Assembly (NCBI GenBank): GCA_018380115.1
Contig: JAGZUF010000006.1
Location: forward strand, 62,001 to 126,000
Direction of reading: 5' to 3'
From: Oscillospiraceae bacterium
GTDB lineage: Bacteria > Bacillota > Clostridia > Oscillospirales > Ruminococcaceae
DNA: 64,000 nt
This document shows, one piece after another, positions 8,765 to 17,449 of this stretch (positions within the stretch are counted from its first letter, which is position 1; each line of letters opens with the position of its first letter). Made by a program: the position numbers and the translations under genes. The notes under the pieces are model-generated. The model did no database searches and had not been told where the DNA came from. It saw nothing but the letters and a program-made list of their open reading frames with translations.

Positions 8765-10162
8765 GTGATAAACGAAAAAGAACTTTTGCAGAGCATCGAC
8801 ACCTTTCTTTCTGAAAATAAAGACGCCATTCTGGCGGATTTGAAAACGCTGATCGACCAGCCCAGCGTGCGCGGCGAGGCCGCGCCCGGCGCGCCCTACG
8901 GCACAGACGTGAACGCGGCGCTGGAAAAGGCGCTGGCCATTGCCCGCCGCATGGGTCTTGAGACAGTGAACTGTGAGGGCCATATCGGCTGGGCCGACCT
9001 GCCCGGCAAAAGCAAAAAGCAGATTGCCACCATCGCCCATCTGGACGTTGTTCCCGCGGGCAACGGCTGGGCATCGAACCCGTTTGAGATGGTGGTGAAG
9101 GACGGCTGCGTTATTGGGCGGGGCACGCTGGACGACAAGGGGCCCGCGGTGCTGACGCTTTACATTGCCAAATTTTTCAAGGAGCGCGGCGTGCAGCTTC
9201 CGTACACCCTGCGCCTTCTGTTCGGCACGGATGAAGAGACCGGCATGGAGGACGTGGAGTGGTATCTGGAGCATTACGACGCGCCGGCCTTCCTGTTCAC
9301 GCCGGACGGCGAATTCCCCGTGGGCTACGGCGAAAAGGGCGGCTATGGCGGCGACGTTATTTCAGCGCCCGTTTCAGGCAATTTGATGGAATTTGAGGGC
9401 GGCGTGGCCGGCAACGTGGTGCCCGACAAGGCCAGCGCGCTGGTAAAGGCCGACATTGCGACGCTGCGCGGCACAGAGAACGTGACGGTAGAACCCGCAG
9501 GCAGCGGCCTTGTGCGCATCACAGGGCACGGCGTCGGCGGGCACGCCTCGATGCCGCAGGGTACCGTGAACGCCATCGCCCTGGTGGTGGATTATCTGCT
9601 GAAGAACAGGCTGTGCAGCGAAAGTGAGAACCGCGCGCTTGAAATGGTACATGTGCTGCTCTCTGCCACGGACGGCTCCAGCACCGGCATTGCCAGCCGC
9701 GACGATGTGTTTGGCCCGCTGACGTGCATCGGCGGCACCATTGCCCTGAAGGGTGGCTGCCTTGTGCAGAACATCGACATCCGCTACCCCACCAGCATCA
9801 CCGATGAAGAGATGTTCGCCAAAATCAGCGCCTTTGCCGCCCAATACGGCGGTAGCTTTAAGCCCATGAAACCCATGAAGCCGTTCTATATCGAACCCGG
9901 CAGCCCGGCAATCCGCGCGCTGGTGGATACCTATAACGAGGTGACCGGCCAGAGCAAACAGCCCTTCACCATGGGCGGCGGCACCTATGCGCGCCACTTC
10001 CCCAATGCCGTTAGCTTCGGCATCGAAGAGCCGGAGGAGACTTGGCCCGCCTGCTGCGGCGCCATGCACAGCGCCAATGAGGGCGTGCCTGTTGAGCATC
10101 TGATGAAGTGCCTGAAAATTTACCTGCTGGCCACTGCGCGCCTGATGGAGCTGGAATTCTAA
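8765..10162 (+). CDS. PepV/Sapep-type M20 dipeptidase
   Basis: A dizinc peptidase of the M20 family that cleaves dipeptides in the cytoplasm. Visible metal and catalytic motifs are HLDVVPAGNGW, GRGTLDDKGPA and GTDEETGMEDVEWY. The late metal ligand lies near PFTMGGGTYARHFPN. The length of 465 aa is normal for PepV-like enzymes. The start is GTG at 8765, eight bases after AAGGAG; the ATG at 8760 runs straight into a stop. It is followed by a strong terminator. Confidence 0.9.
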   Translation: MINEKELLQSIDTFLSENKDAILADLKTLIDQPSVRGEAAPGAPYGTDVNAALEKALAIARRMGLETVNCEGHIGWADLPGKSKKQIATIAHLDVVPAGNGWASNPFEMVVKDGCVIGRGTLDDKGPAVLTLYIAKFFKERGVQLPYTLRLLFGTDEETGMEDVEWYLEHYDAPAFLFTPDGEFPVGYGEKGGYGGDVISAPVSGNLMEFEGGVAGNVVPDKASALVKADIATLRGTENVTVEPAGSGLVRITGHGVGGHASMPQGTVNAIALVVDYLLKNRLCSESENRALEMVHVLLSATDGSSTGIASRDDVFGPLTCIGGTIALKGGCLVQNIDIRYPTSITDEEMFAKISAFAAQYGGSFKPMKPMKPFYIEPGSPAIRALVDTYNEVTGQSKQPFTMGGGTYARHFPNAVSFGIEEPEETWPACCGAMHSANEGVPVEHLMKCLKIYLLATARLMELEF

Positions 10163-10199
10163 GCATGCTGCAAACCCGCGTCATATCAGCATATAAAAG

Positions 10200-10238
10200 G
10201 CCGGGGTGCCGCCCATTGGGCGGCACCCCGGCGCTTTT
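10200..10238 (+). terminator. intrinsic terminator of the dipeptidase gene
   Basis: A perfect GC-rich stem (GCCGGGGTGCCGCCC and its complement) is followed by GCTTTTC. It lies between convergent genes. Confidence 0.75.
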
Positions 10239-10254
10239 CGCACCTGCCGGAATT

Positions 10255-11397
10255 TTATTCGGCTTTGCCTGCCTCTGTTAGGTGAAACCGCAGCCCCGGC
10301 CCGTTTTCGCCCTGCGCATTGCTGGAAGCTGCGTTCAGCACCTGCGCTTTGCCATCGGGCGTGCTGACCGTAACCGTCACGCCTTTCTCCGGGCTTTTGC
10401 CCAAAACCTGCTCCAGCACATAGCCGCCGTCTTCGCCTTTTTCCGCAGGTCCGCTCACTGCACTGGAAGCGCCGGCGCCCGCCAGCTTCGGCTCTGTGGC
10501 AGGCGGCTCTGCTGCAAAGGCCACCGCGCCCGCGCTGAACACAGCGGCCGCCAGCGCCGCAGCCGTGAAGGAAGCTTTCTTTTTATTCATGATTGCTCTC
10601 ATCCTTTCTCTCCACTGGTTTTCTGAAAAACAACTGCAAAAGGGGCCAAAGGCACCGCGCTGCGCTTCGGCGCAGAGAAGGGCGCGCGCATAGGGCGCCC
10701 TCTCTGCGCCGCCCTGTGCGCACACGACAGCCTCGTCGCACGCGAATTCAATGTCCCTGTTTGCCAAAATAAACAGCGCCCACACCGCCGGGGAATACCA
10801 GTGCAGGCACACAACCGCCGCGAACAGCAGCTTTCGCAAAGCATCAAAGCGCACGATATGCATGCGCTCGTGCGCCAGCACATAGAAAAGCTGCTGCCCC
10901 TGCCATTTGCTTTCCGCAGGCAGCACCACCACCGGGCGCAGCACCCCATAGGTGAAGGGCGTAGCGCAGGCGGCCGTTTTCACCCGAAGCGGGCGGCGCA
11001 CCGGCCATGCCTGAAAAAAGGCCTGCACCTGCCCACAGGCACAGGGCGCGGCGTTTCGCAGCCGCCAAAGCGCCGCCGCATACACTGCCAGAAAATAGAT
11101 GCCCAGGGCGCAGGCGCCCGCCAGCCAAAGCTGTGCCCACGGCAGGCCCGGCGCAGCCTGCGCCGCCTGCCCGCCGCCCAGGCCGACCCCTGCATGGGAC
11201 GGCCAAAGTGCCCACGCGCCTGTAAAGCGCACCGGCACCAGCAGGCGCAGCGCCGCCACGCACCACAGTGCAGGCCACAGCCTGCGGGGCACGCGCCGCT
11301 TTGCTGCTGCGCGGAGGCATATCACCAGTGCCGCCATCAGGGCGCCCTGCAGGCCCACGGAAAAATAGCGCGCAAACAATGCCTCCGGCAGGCTCAT
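10255..11397 (-). CDS. BlaR1/MecR1-like M56 membrane metallopeptidase lacking a penicillin sensor
   Basis: The 380-aa protein has four hydrophobic segments in its first half and a zinc-protease motif HERMH near residue 179, with the downstream acidic ligand in DIEFACDEAVV. In BlaR1 this protease is followed by a membrane helix and a penicillin-binding domain with an STxK serine. Here a membrane helix at about 276-294 is followed by only 80 low-complexity residues with no STxK. It therefore cannot sense beta-lactams in the classical way. The start overlaps the BlaI-like gene by four bases, so the two are translationally coupled. Confidence 0.85.
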   Translation of the reverse strand: MSLPEALFARYFSVGLQGALMAALVICLRAAAKRRVPRRLWPALWCVAALRLLVPVRFTGAWALWPSHAGVGLGGGQAAQAAPGLPWAQLWLAGACALGIYFLAVYAAALWRLRNAAPCACGQVQAFFQAWPVRRPLRVKTAACATPFTYGVLRPVVVLPAESKWQGQQLFYVLAHERMHIVRFDALRKLLFAAVVCLHWYSPAVWALFILANRDIEFACDEAVVCAQGGAERAPYARALLCAEAQRGAFGPFCSCFSENQWRERMRAIMNKKKASFTAAALAAAVFSAGAVAFAAEPPATEPKLAGAGASSAVSGPAEKGEDGGYVLEQVLGKSPEKGVTVTVSTPDGKAQVLNAASSNAQGENGPGLRFHLTEAGKAE

Positions 11398-11768
11398 GGC
11401 TTCTCCTCTTCCTGTGCGGCCGCCACCATAGCCTCCAGACGCGCCAGCTCATCCTTTGAAAGCCGTTTTGCGCCCAGCAGCGCGGCAAACAGCCTTTCGG
11501 CCGAGCCCTCAAACAGCTTTTCCAGCAGCGCGCCTGCCGCGCTGCGCTGCACCTCCTCCTGCGCCACACAGGGGGTGCAGAAAAAGCCCGGCTCTGTGCG
11601 GCGCACGGCGCCCTTCTGCACGCACCGGCGCAGCAGCGTATAGGTGGTGTTCGCGTTCCAGCCCCAGGCAGCCGTCATCTCTTCGGCCACCTGCCTTGCC
11701 GGGCAGCCGCCTGTGCGCCACAGCACCTGCATCACCTTCAGTTCGGCATCTCCCAGCTTTTTTTCCAT
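11394..11768 (-). CDS. BlaI/MecI/CopY-family transcriptional repressor
   Basis: A 124-aa winged-helix repressor. The segment LGDAELKVMQVLWRTGGC followed by NANTTYTLLRRCVQKGAVRR is the family signature for operator recognition, and the C-terminal helices (SKDELARLEAM) form the dimer arm that the partner protease cleaves in Bla/Mec systems. It precedes the M56 protease in one transcript. A palindrome overlapping the promoter is its probable autoregulatory operator. No beta-lactamase gene is nearby. Confidence 0.9.
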   Translation of the reverse strand: MEKKLGDAELKVMQVLWRTGGCPARQVAEEMTAAWGWNANTTYTLLRRCVQKGAVRRTEPGFFCTPCVAQEEVQRSAAGALLEKLFEGSAERLFAALLGAKRLSKDELARLEAMVAAAQEEEKP

Positions 11769-11786
11769 TCAGGCCTCCCCTTTCGC

Positions 11787-11836
11787 AAGACAATTGTGGT
11801 AACCCCAATATACCACTATTGTCTTATCAAAGTCAA
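11787..11836 (-). promoter_or_regulatory. promoter and palindromic operator of the BlaI/BlaR1-like pair
   Basis: On the minus strand TTGACT (11836-11831), an 18-base spacer and TATATT (11812-11807) form a promoter. A 14-bp inverted repeat with one mismatch (AAGACAATTGTGGT at 11787-11800 and its complement at 11812-11825) covers the spacer, the -10 box and the start region. This is the expected arrangement for BlaI-type autorepression. Confidence 0.75.
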
Positions 11837-11866
11837 CCAGAGCTCTTGTCTTTTCACACAGTTTTC

Positions 11867-11900
11867 AAAAAAGACCGCCCCGGCTTACAAGCCGGGGCGG
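11867..11900 (-). terminator. intrinsic terminator of the ucpA-like gene
   Basis: On the minus strand a CCGCCCCGGC stem closes over a short loop and is followed by TCTTTTTT. Confidence 0.75.
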
Positions 11901-11925
11901 CCCTGAATACGCATCCTTTTTAGCG

Positions 11926-12714
11926 TCATACGCCCATGGTGCTCGTCTCCGGCAGCGTGGAACCGCCGTCGATGACAAACTGGGCGCCTGTGAGGTAACT
12001 TGACTCATCGCTGGCAAGAAAAGCCGCCAGCTCGCCCACCTCCATGGGGTCCGCCAGGCGGCCCAGGGGAATGGAGGCGGCAATGCCGTCCACCACGCTC
12101 TGCGGGTTCTCCGGGCAGGACTGGCGCGCCATGCCCTGCACCATGGGGGTGAGCACATAGCCCGGGCAGATAGCGTTTACATTCACATAGGGCGCAAACT
12201 CGCGCGCCAGCGCCTTGGTAAGGCCCACCAGCGCGGCCTTGCTCATGGCATAGGCAGCTTCGCCGGGGTCTGCCACCATGTCGCCCGTGACGCTGGACAT
12301 GATAACCACCCTGCCCCACTTGCGCGCCACCATGCCGGGCAGCACGGCCTTGCAGGTGTTCCACGCGCCCTTCACGTTGATGTCCAGGTGAGCGTCGCGG
12401 TCTGCATCGCTCTGGGTGAGAAAATCGCCCAGGCAGCAGATGCCAGCGTTGGACACAAGGATATCCACCCCGCCGAACTCCTGCACAGCCGTTTCATAGC
12501 CCGCCTGCACGCTGGCCATATCCGACACGTCCATTTTCACGGCAATGGCCTTCGCGCCGCTTTCACACAGGCTTTGCGCCAGCGCCTGTGTTTCGCTGCC
12601 GCGCGCCGCCAGCACCAGATTTGCCCCATGCTTTGCAAAGACTCTTGCAATGCCCTCGCCGATGCCCTTGGAGGCGCCCGTGATGAGCGCCGTTTTCCCC
12701 GTCAGTTTTCCCAT
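11926..12714 (-). CDS. ucpA: SDR family oxidoreductase UcpA-like
   Basis: A short-chain NAD(P)H dehydrogenase of 262 aa. The cofactor motif TGASKGIGEG, the NNAG-equivalent SNAG, the catalytic Ser in SSVTG and YAMSK (YxxxK) are all present. From memory the sequence is unusually close to E. coli UcpA over its whole length (MGKLTGKTALITG at the start, SSYLTGAQFVIDGGSTLPET at the end). UcpA has been linked to aldehyde tolerance; the substrate here is unknown. I start it at 12714, after GGAAGG, rather than at the upstream ATG. Confidence 0.85.
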   Translation of the reverse strand: MGKLTGKTALITGASKGIGEGIARVFAKHGANLVLAARGSETQALAQSLCESGAKAIAVKMDVSDMASVQAGYETAVQEFGGVDILVSNAGICCLGDFLTQSDADRDAHLDINVKGAWNTCKAVLPGMVARKWGRVVIMSSVTGDMVADPGEAAYAMSKAALVGLTKALAREFAPYVNVNAICPGYVLTPMVQGMARQSCPENPQSVVDGIAASIPLGRLADPMEVGELAAFLASDESSYLTGAQFVIDGGSTLPETSTMGV

Positions 12715-12738
12715 GTTCGCCCTTCCTTTCACGATAAA

Positions 12739-13878
12739 TCAGAATTCTGCGTCCACCAGCTCGCCGTTCTCGTTGAAGGCAACAGGCTTTGCGGTGTTGC
12801 GCGTATAGCGCAGCATATCGCGCACACGGGTGCGCTCTTCCTTCATATAAAGGATATAGGCCTTGCCCTCTTTTTTGGCGCGGCCCGTGCGCCCGATGCG
12901 GTGCGTGTAATATTCATTCGAGGGCGGCACGTCGTAGTTGAACACGGCGTCCACGTCCGTCACGTCAATGCCGCGCGCCGCCACGTCCGTGGCCACCAGC
13001 ACCGCCAGCTCGCCCGCCTTGAAGCGGGCCATGATTTTATTGCGCTCGGCCTGCGAGAGGTCTCCGTGCAGGCAGTCCACGTCAAAATTCAGCCGCGCCA
13101 GCTGGTTCGAGAGCATGGCGGTAGTGTATTTCGTGTTGCAGAACACCATCACGCGGGAATAGCCCTCTTTGATGATGAGCTCGGTCAGGTCCGCCAGCTT
13201 GTTGCGCCCCGTGGTGAGAATCATGTACTGGTCTATTTTGGGCGCGCTTTCCAGCACGGGCTGCACCGTGATTTCCTCCGCGTCACGCTGGTACAGCCAG
13301 CCGATATCCATAACCTCGCGGCTGATGGTGGCGCTGAACATGGCGAGGCGCTGTTTGGACTTGATGGCGTCCAGAATTTTCCGCACATCCTTATAGAAGC
13401 CCATGTTCAGCATCTCGTCAGCCTCATCCAGCACGATGTCTTTCACATGCGAGACGTCGATACTCCTGCGGTTCATATGGTCCTGCAGGCGGCCGGGCGT
13501 TGCCACCACAATCTGCGCACCCTTTTTTAACTGCTCCACCTGTTTTGCCATGTTGGCGCCGCCATAGACGCAAGCGATGCGGATATCCGGGTAAAAGTGG
13601 GCCAAATCGCGCAGATCCTCCGTGATCTGCTGGGCCAGCTCGCGCGTGGGGGCCATCACCACGGCCTGCGGATATTTTTTATCCTGCTGCACGCCCAAAA
13701 CAAGCGGGATGCCGAAAGCGCACGTTTTGCCGGTGCCGGTGGGCGCTTTCGCAATCACGTCGCGGCCTGCCATCATGGGCGGGATGGCCTTTTCCTGCAC
13801 CTCGGTCAGTTCGGTAAAGCCCATGCGCTCCACAGCCCTGTGTATCTCTGCGGGCACGTTTAATTCTGTATATCTCAT
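12739..13878 (-). CDS. DEAD-box RNA helicase
   Basis: An ATP-dependent RNA helicase of 379 aa. The motifs appear in order: APTGTGKT (I), PTRELAQQ (Ia), TPGRL (Ib), DEAD (II), SAT (III), ATDVAARGID (V) and HRIGRTGR (VI). It has only the two RecA-like domains and a very short tail, unlike longer CshA/DeaD proteins with C-terminal RNA-binding extensions. Likely roles are ribosome assembly and RNA decay. It lies 24 bases upstream of ucpA and may be cotranscribed with it. Confidence 0.92.
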   Translation of the reverse strand: MRYTELNVPAEIHRAVERMGFTELTEVQEKAIPPMMAGRDVIAKAPTGTGKTCAFGIPLVLGVQQDKKYPQAVVMAPTRELAQQITEDLRDLAHFYPDIRIACVYGGANMAKQVEQLKKGAQIVVATPGRLQDHMNRRSIDVSHVKDIVLDEADEMLNMGFYKDVRKILDAIKSKQRLAMFSATISREVMDIGWLYQRDAEEITVQPVLESAPKIDQYMILTTGRNKLADLTELIIKEGYSRVMVFCNTKYTTAMLSNQLARLNFDVDCLHGDLSQAERNKIMARFKAGELAVLVATDVAARGIDVTDVDAVFNYDVPPSNEYYTHRIGRTGRAKKEGKAYILYMKEERTRVRDMLRYTRNTAKPVAFNENGELVDAEF

Positions 13879-13939
13879 TGCTTTCTCCCCTTGCGCACAA
13901 CTCTCTGTTCAACGCTTTTTATCATACCACATCCGCCGC

Positions 13940-13986
13940 CAAAAAGAAACCGCCCGGGCGCGCGGCTTTCGCCGGGCCGGGCGGGG
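13940..13986 (-). terminator. intrinsic terminator of the HU gene
   Basis: On the minus strand a CCGCCCGG stem with an internal CGGCGAAAGCCG hairpin is followed by TTTCTTTTT. Confidence 0.65.
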
Positions 13987-13987
13987 C

Positions 13988-14266
13988 TCATTTCAGGCCT
14001 AGCCTGCGCTTCATGGCGCCGCTGGGCCTGAAGCCCGGCGCCATGACAGGGGCCAGCTTCGTATGCTGGCCCGTTTTGGGGTTCACATATGCCTTTTCAC
14101 CGCGATGGCGCAGCTCAAAGCGCCCAAAGCCCGCGATGGTAACCTTTTCGCCCCGGCGCAGCGCCTCAAGAATGAGTTCCTCCGCCGCCTCCAGCACGCA
14201 GGCGGCCTCGCTTTCCGGCAGGCCTGTGCGGACCGCTGCGGCCGCTATAAGTTGGCTTTTTGTCAT
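13988..14266 (-). CDS. HU family DNA-binding protein
   Basis: A 92-aa nucleoid protein that bends DNA as a dimer. MTKSQLIAAAA, the core GEKVTIAGFGRFELRHR and the arm residues KTGQ match bacterial HU; the end AMKRRL replaces the usual FKPGKALKDAV region. It follows pyrE by 28 bases on the same strand, so it may be the distal gene of the pyr transcript. A single HU gene of normal length; nothing shows a specialised role. Confidence 0.9.
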   Translation of the reverse strand: MTKSQLIAAAAVRTGLPESEAACVLEAAEELILEALRRGEKVTIAGFGRFELRHRGEKAYVNPKTGQHTKLAPVMAPGFRPSGAMKRRLGLK

Positions 14267-14294
14267 GTGCGGCGCCCCCTTTCTGCGCGCGGCG

Positions 14295-14870
14295 TCATTT
14301 CATGGCCATTTTGCGGCTGCCCGGCTTCACCAGGGGCAGCCTGCCCCCGGCGCACACGGGGCATTCTTCCGGCGCCCAGTTGGGCAGGTCAAGCTGAAGT
14401 GCGCTGGCCACCACAGGCAGGGGGCTGGCACCCTTGGAGCGGTCTACCACACAGGCGATGCCCACCACGACGCCGCCGTGCTCCTCAATGATTTTTGCCG
14501 TCTCCAGGCTGGATTTGCCGGTGGTGACGACATCTTCCATGATGACGCAGCGCTCACCTGCATGAATTTCAAAGCCGCGGCGCAGCGTCATCACATTGTC
14601 CACACGCTCGGTAAAAATAGCGCGGCGGCCTATCTGGCGGCCTATCTCATATGCATACACAATGCCGCCCATGGCCGGGCCCACCACCACGTCGATATTC
14701 ATTTCTTTCAGCTTCTCCGCCACCGGGGCCAGCACCTGCGCAGCCTTGTCCGGGTACTGCTGCAGCTTTGCCATCTGGCAGTAGGCGTTGGAGTGCCGCC
14801 CGGAGGAAAGCAGAAAATGCCCCTCCAGAAAAGCGCCTGTCTCTTTCAAAATATCCAGCTTGTCGCTCAT
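14295..14870 (-). CDS. pyrE: Orotate phosphoribosyltransferase
   Basis: Transfers ribose 5-phosphate from PRPP to orotate to give OMP, the fifth step of UMP synthesis. The 191-aa protein carries the PRPP motif CVIMEDVVTTGKS and the flexible-loop region GPAMGGIVYAYEIG. Length and sequence fit the clostridial PyrE type. It is the last biosynthetic gene of the operon, 32 bases after pyrD. Confidence 0.93.
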   Translation of the reverse strand: MSDKLDILKETGAFLEGHFLLSSGRHSNAYCQMAKLQQYPDKAAQVLAPVAEKLKEMNIDVVVGPAMGGIVYAYEIGRQIGRRAIFTERVDNVMTLRRGFEIHAGERCVIMEDVVTTGKSSLETAKIIEEHGGVVVGIACVVDRSKGASPLPVVASALQLDLPNWAPEECPVCAGGRLPLVKPGSRKMAMK

Positions 14871-14902
14871 ATCCCGTCTTCCTTTCTGTTCCAGCGGGCG
14901 GC

Positions 14903-15808
14903 TTACAGCGCCGCGCCGCGTATCTCATCCAGCGTTTTCACGCCGTTTTCGTCCATCCATGCAGCCATGCCGCGGGCCACGTCCTCGCAGGCGCGCGGGT
15001 TTGCAAAGCTGGCCGTGCCAACCTGCACGGCGGCCGCGCCCGCCATGATAAACGCTAGCGCGTCTTCGCCCGTGGCAATGCCGCCAAGGCCCACCACCGG
15101 CACACGCACCGCCCTGCACACCTGATACACCATGCGCAGTGCTATGGGCCGGATGGCCGGGCCGGAAAGACCCGCAAATATATTCTGGAACACCGGGCGG
15201 CGCGAGGCAAGGTCGATAGCCATGGCCTGAAAGGTGTTCACAAGGCTCAGGCCGTCTGCACCGGCCTCTTCACAGGCAAGCGCCATTTCGGTGATGTTTT
15301 CCGCGTTGGGGCTCAGCTTTACCACCAGAGGCTTTTTGGTGCACGCGCGCACGCGCGCCACCACTTCGCGGGCGCTCTGCGCACGGATGCCGTAAGCGAT
15401 GCCCCCGGCCTTCACATTCGGGCAGGAAATATTCAGCTCTATCAAATCTACATCCGTGCCGTCCAGAAGGCGCGCACCCTCTTCATACGTCTCGATGGTG
15501 CTGCCCCCCAGGTTCGCCATGGCCGCAGGGCCAAGGCGCTTCATGGCGGGAAGCTCATGCTCGATGAAATGGCGCACGCCGGGGTTCTGCAGGCCGATGG
15601 AATTGATAAGGCCAGCAGGCGTCTCGTACAGCCGTTCGCCCTCATTGCCCGCCTTGCCCTCCAGCGTGAGCCCCTTGCCGGAAATGGCGCCCAGCCAGCG
15701 CATATCCACAATGCGCGAAAACTCCTGCCCAAAGCCGAAGGTGCCCGAGGCGGCGATGACAGGGCTTTGCATCGGCACGCCGCAAAGTGTCACACGCAGG
15801 TCAGCCAA
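14903..15808 (-). CDS. pyrD: Dihydroorotate dehydrogenase B catalytic subunit
   Basis: The FMN subunit of the heterotetrameric class 1B enzyme, which oxidises dihydroorotate to orotate with NAD+ through PyrK. Motifs include ASGTFGFGQEF, NLGGSTIETYEEG, ELNISCPNVKAGG (catalytic Cys in the NISCPN loop) and GLGGIATGEDALAFIMAGA. I start it at a TTG at 15808, eight bases after GGGAGG and overlapping the pyrK stop. This gives 301 aa, the family length; the open frame upstream is only the pyrK shadow. Confidence 0.92.
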   Translation of the reverse strand: MADLRVTLCGVPMQSPVIAASGTFGFGQEFSRIVDMRWLGAISGKGLTLEGKAGNEGERLYETPAGLINSIGLQNPGVRHFIEHELPAMKRLGPAAMANLGGSTIETYEEGARLLDGTDVDLIELNISCPNVKAGGIAYGIRAQSAREVVARVRACTKKPLVVKLSPNAENITEMALACEEAGADGLSLVNTFQAMAIDLASRRPVFQNIFAGLSGPAIRPIALRMVYQVCRAVRVPVVGLGGIATGEDALAFIMAGAAAVQVGTASFANPRACEDVARGMAAWMDENGVKTLDEIRGAAL

Positions 15809-16559
15809 AGAACACACCTCCCTCGAATACCGGGCCCTCTTTGCAGATGCACACAAGCGCGCCCTTTTCCGTTTTGCAGGTGCAGCCCAGGCATGCGCCG
15901 AGGCCGCAGGCCATTTTGCGCTCCATGCTCACATAGCATTTTGTGCCTGCGGCAAGGCATTTCTGCACGGTGGCGCGCATCATGGGCTCCGGCCCGCAGA
16001 TATACACCACGTCATAGTTCTGCGGCTGCAGCAGCTCTGTCACAAAGCCGTGGTGCCCATAGCTGCCGGTATCTGTGGCAATGCGCACCCTGCGCCCGCC
16101 GCCTGCGAAGTGGGCAAGGCGGTAGGGCTCATCGCGAAAGCCCAGCAGGCATTCCACCTGCGCGCCCTGCGCCGTGAGCTGCTCGGCCAGATAAAACAGC
16201 GGCGCTGTGCCGATGCCGCCCCCCACAAGGGCAACTTTTTCGCCCTCCAGCGCAAAGCCGTTGCCCGCAGGGCCGGTGAGCTGCAGCGTGTCGCCCTGCC
16301 GCAGCGCCGCCAGCTTGCGTGTGCCCGGGCCCTTCACCTGAAACAGAAAGCTCAGCGCGCGCGTGCCCTCCTCGTAATGGTGCACGCTGATGGGGCGCGA
16401 GAGCAGCGGCGGCTCGTCCGCCGCCCAGGCGCGCAGCATATAGAACTGGCCCGCTTTGGGCTTTTCGTACTGCGGCGGAAGGTATACGGTGAGAAGGAAA
16501 ATATCCGCTGCCTGCTGGCTTGCCACCAGGACGCCGGCCTCAAAGCTCTGCGCAGGCAT
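15801..16559 (-). CDS. pyrK: Dihydroorotate dehydrogenase electron-transfer subunit
   Basis: The FAD and [2Fe-2S] subunit that passes electrons from PyrD to NAD+. It has a ferredoxin-reductase fold with LLSRPISVHH (FAD site), GGGIGTAPLFYLA (NAD site) and the cluster motif CGLGACLGCTC followed by VCICKEGPVF. The ATG at 16559, nine bases after GGAGG, overlaps the end of pyrF. The open frame begins six bases earlier at a TTG that sits too close to the ribosome binding site. Confidence 0.92.
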   Translation of the reverse strand: MPAQSFEAGVLVASQQAADIFLLTVYLPPQYEKPKAGQFYMLRAWAADEPPLLSRPISVHHYEEGTRALSFLFQVKGPGTRKLAALRQGDTLQLTGPAGNGFALEGEKVALVGGGIGTAPLFYLAEQLTAQGAQVECLLGFRDEPYRLAHFAGGGRRVRIATDTGSYGHHGFVTELLQPQNYDVVYICGPEPMMRATVQKCLAAGTKCYVSMERKMACGLGACLGCTCKTEKGALVCICKEGPVFEGGVFFG

Positions 16560-17406
16560 GGGCAATGGCCTCCTTCATTTTCACGCACTCGTTGTACGCC
16601 GCCTCGGCAAACGGCACGCCCGGCTGCTTTTTGTACGCCAGCAGCACGCCGCGGCTGGAGTTCACCACGCCGCCGTTGCCCGCGCTGAGGTACTGCGCAA
16701 TGTCCTGCGCGGTGCCGCCCTGTGCGCCGTAGCCGGGGATGAGGAAGAACGAATCGCGGTAGCGCGCGCGGATCTGCCTTGCCTCTTCGATGTGGGTGCC
16801 GCCAATGACGAGACCCAGCGAGGAATAGCCGCTCTCGCCCAAAAATGCCTTGCCCATGGCGTTCAGCTTGTCGCCCACCATATCGTACACATGGCGCCCG
16901 TCGGCAAGCGCCTCGTACTCAAAATCCTTTGCGCCGGGGTTCGAGGTGCGGCACAGGACGAACACGCCCTTGCCGTTTTCGCGCATGTACTGCGCATAGG
17001 GCTCGATGGAATCCAGCCCCATGTAGGGCGCCAGCGTCATCCAGTCTGCCTCCAGCTCGCCCGTGAAGTGCGCCCGGGCATACATCTCGGCCGTTTTGGC
17101 AATATCGCCGCGCTTCACGTCCGCAATCACCGGCAGGCCCTGCGCACGCAGGTATTCCACCGTAGCCTTATAAGCGCGCAGGCCGTCCAGCCCCAAGGCC
17201 TCGTAATATGCAATCTGCACCTTGAAGCACGCGGCGGCGGCCTTTGTGGCCTCGATGATTTCGCGGTTGAAGGCAAACACGTTTTCCCCAGCCGTGCGCC
17301 CCGGCTGTGCAAAGCCCTCCGGCAAATAAGAGGGGTCGGTGTCCAGCCCCACGCACACGGGGCCGCGCTGGGCCACCGCCTCATACAAACGGTCTACTTG
17401 CAGCAT
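16540..17406 (-). CDS. pyrF: Orotidine 5'-phosphate decarboxylase, long type
   Basis: Decarboxylates OMP to UMP. The 289-aa protein belongs to the longer PyrF class found in Clostridia and Actinobacteria: CVGLDTDPSYLP near the start, the catalytic cluster VIADVKRGDIAKT and the phosphate-binding end FLIPGYGAQGG. The start at 17406 follows AGGAG; upstream in-frame ATGs lie in the pyrC end. It is 43 bases after pyrC and overlaps pyrK. Confidence 0.94.
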   Translation of the reverse strand: MLQVDRLYEAVAQRGPVCVGLDTDPSYLPEGFAQPGRTAGENVFAFNREIIEATKAAAACFKVQIAYYEALGLDGLRAYKATVEYLRAQGLPVIADVKRGDIAKTAEMYARAHFTGELEADWMTLAPYMGLDSIEPYAQYMRENGKGVFVLCRTSNPGAKDFEYEALADGRHVYDMVGDKLNAMGKAFLGESGYSSLGLVIGGTHIEEARQIRARYRDSFFLIPGYGAQGGTAQDIAQYLSAGNGGVVNSSRGVLLAYKKQPGVPFAEAAYNECVKMKEAIAHACAEL

Positions 17407-17449
17407 GTCGTCATTCTCCTTTTCTCTTTCCATGGTCCTACGGTTGCAT

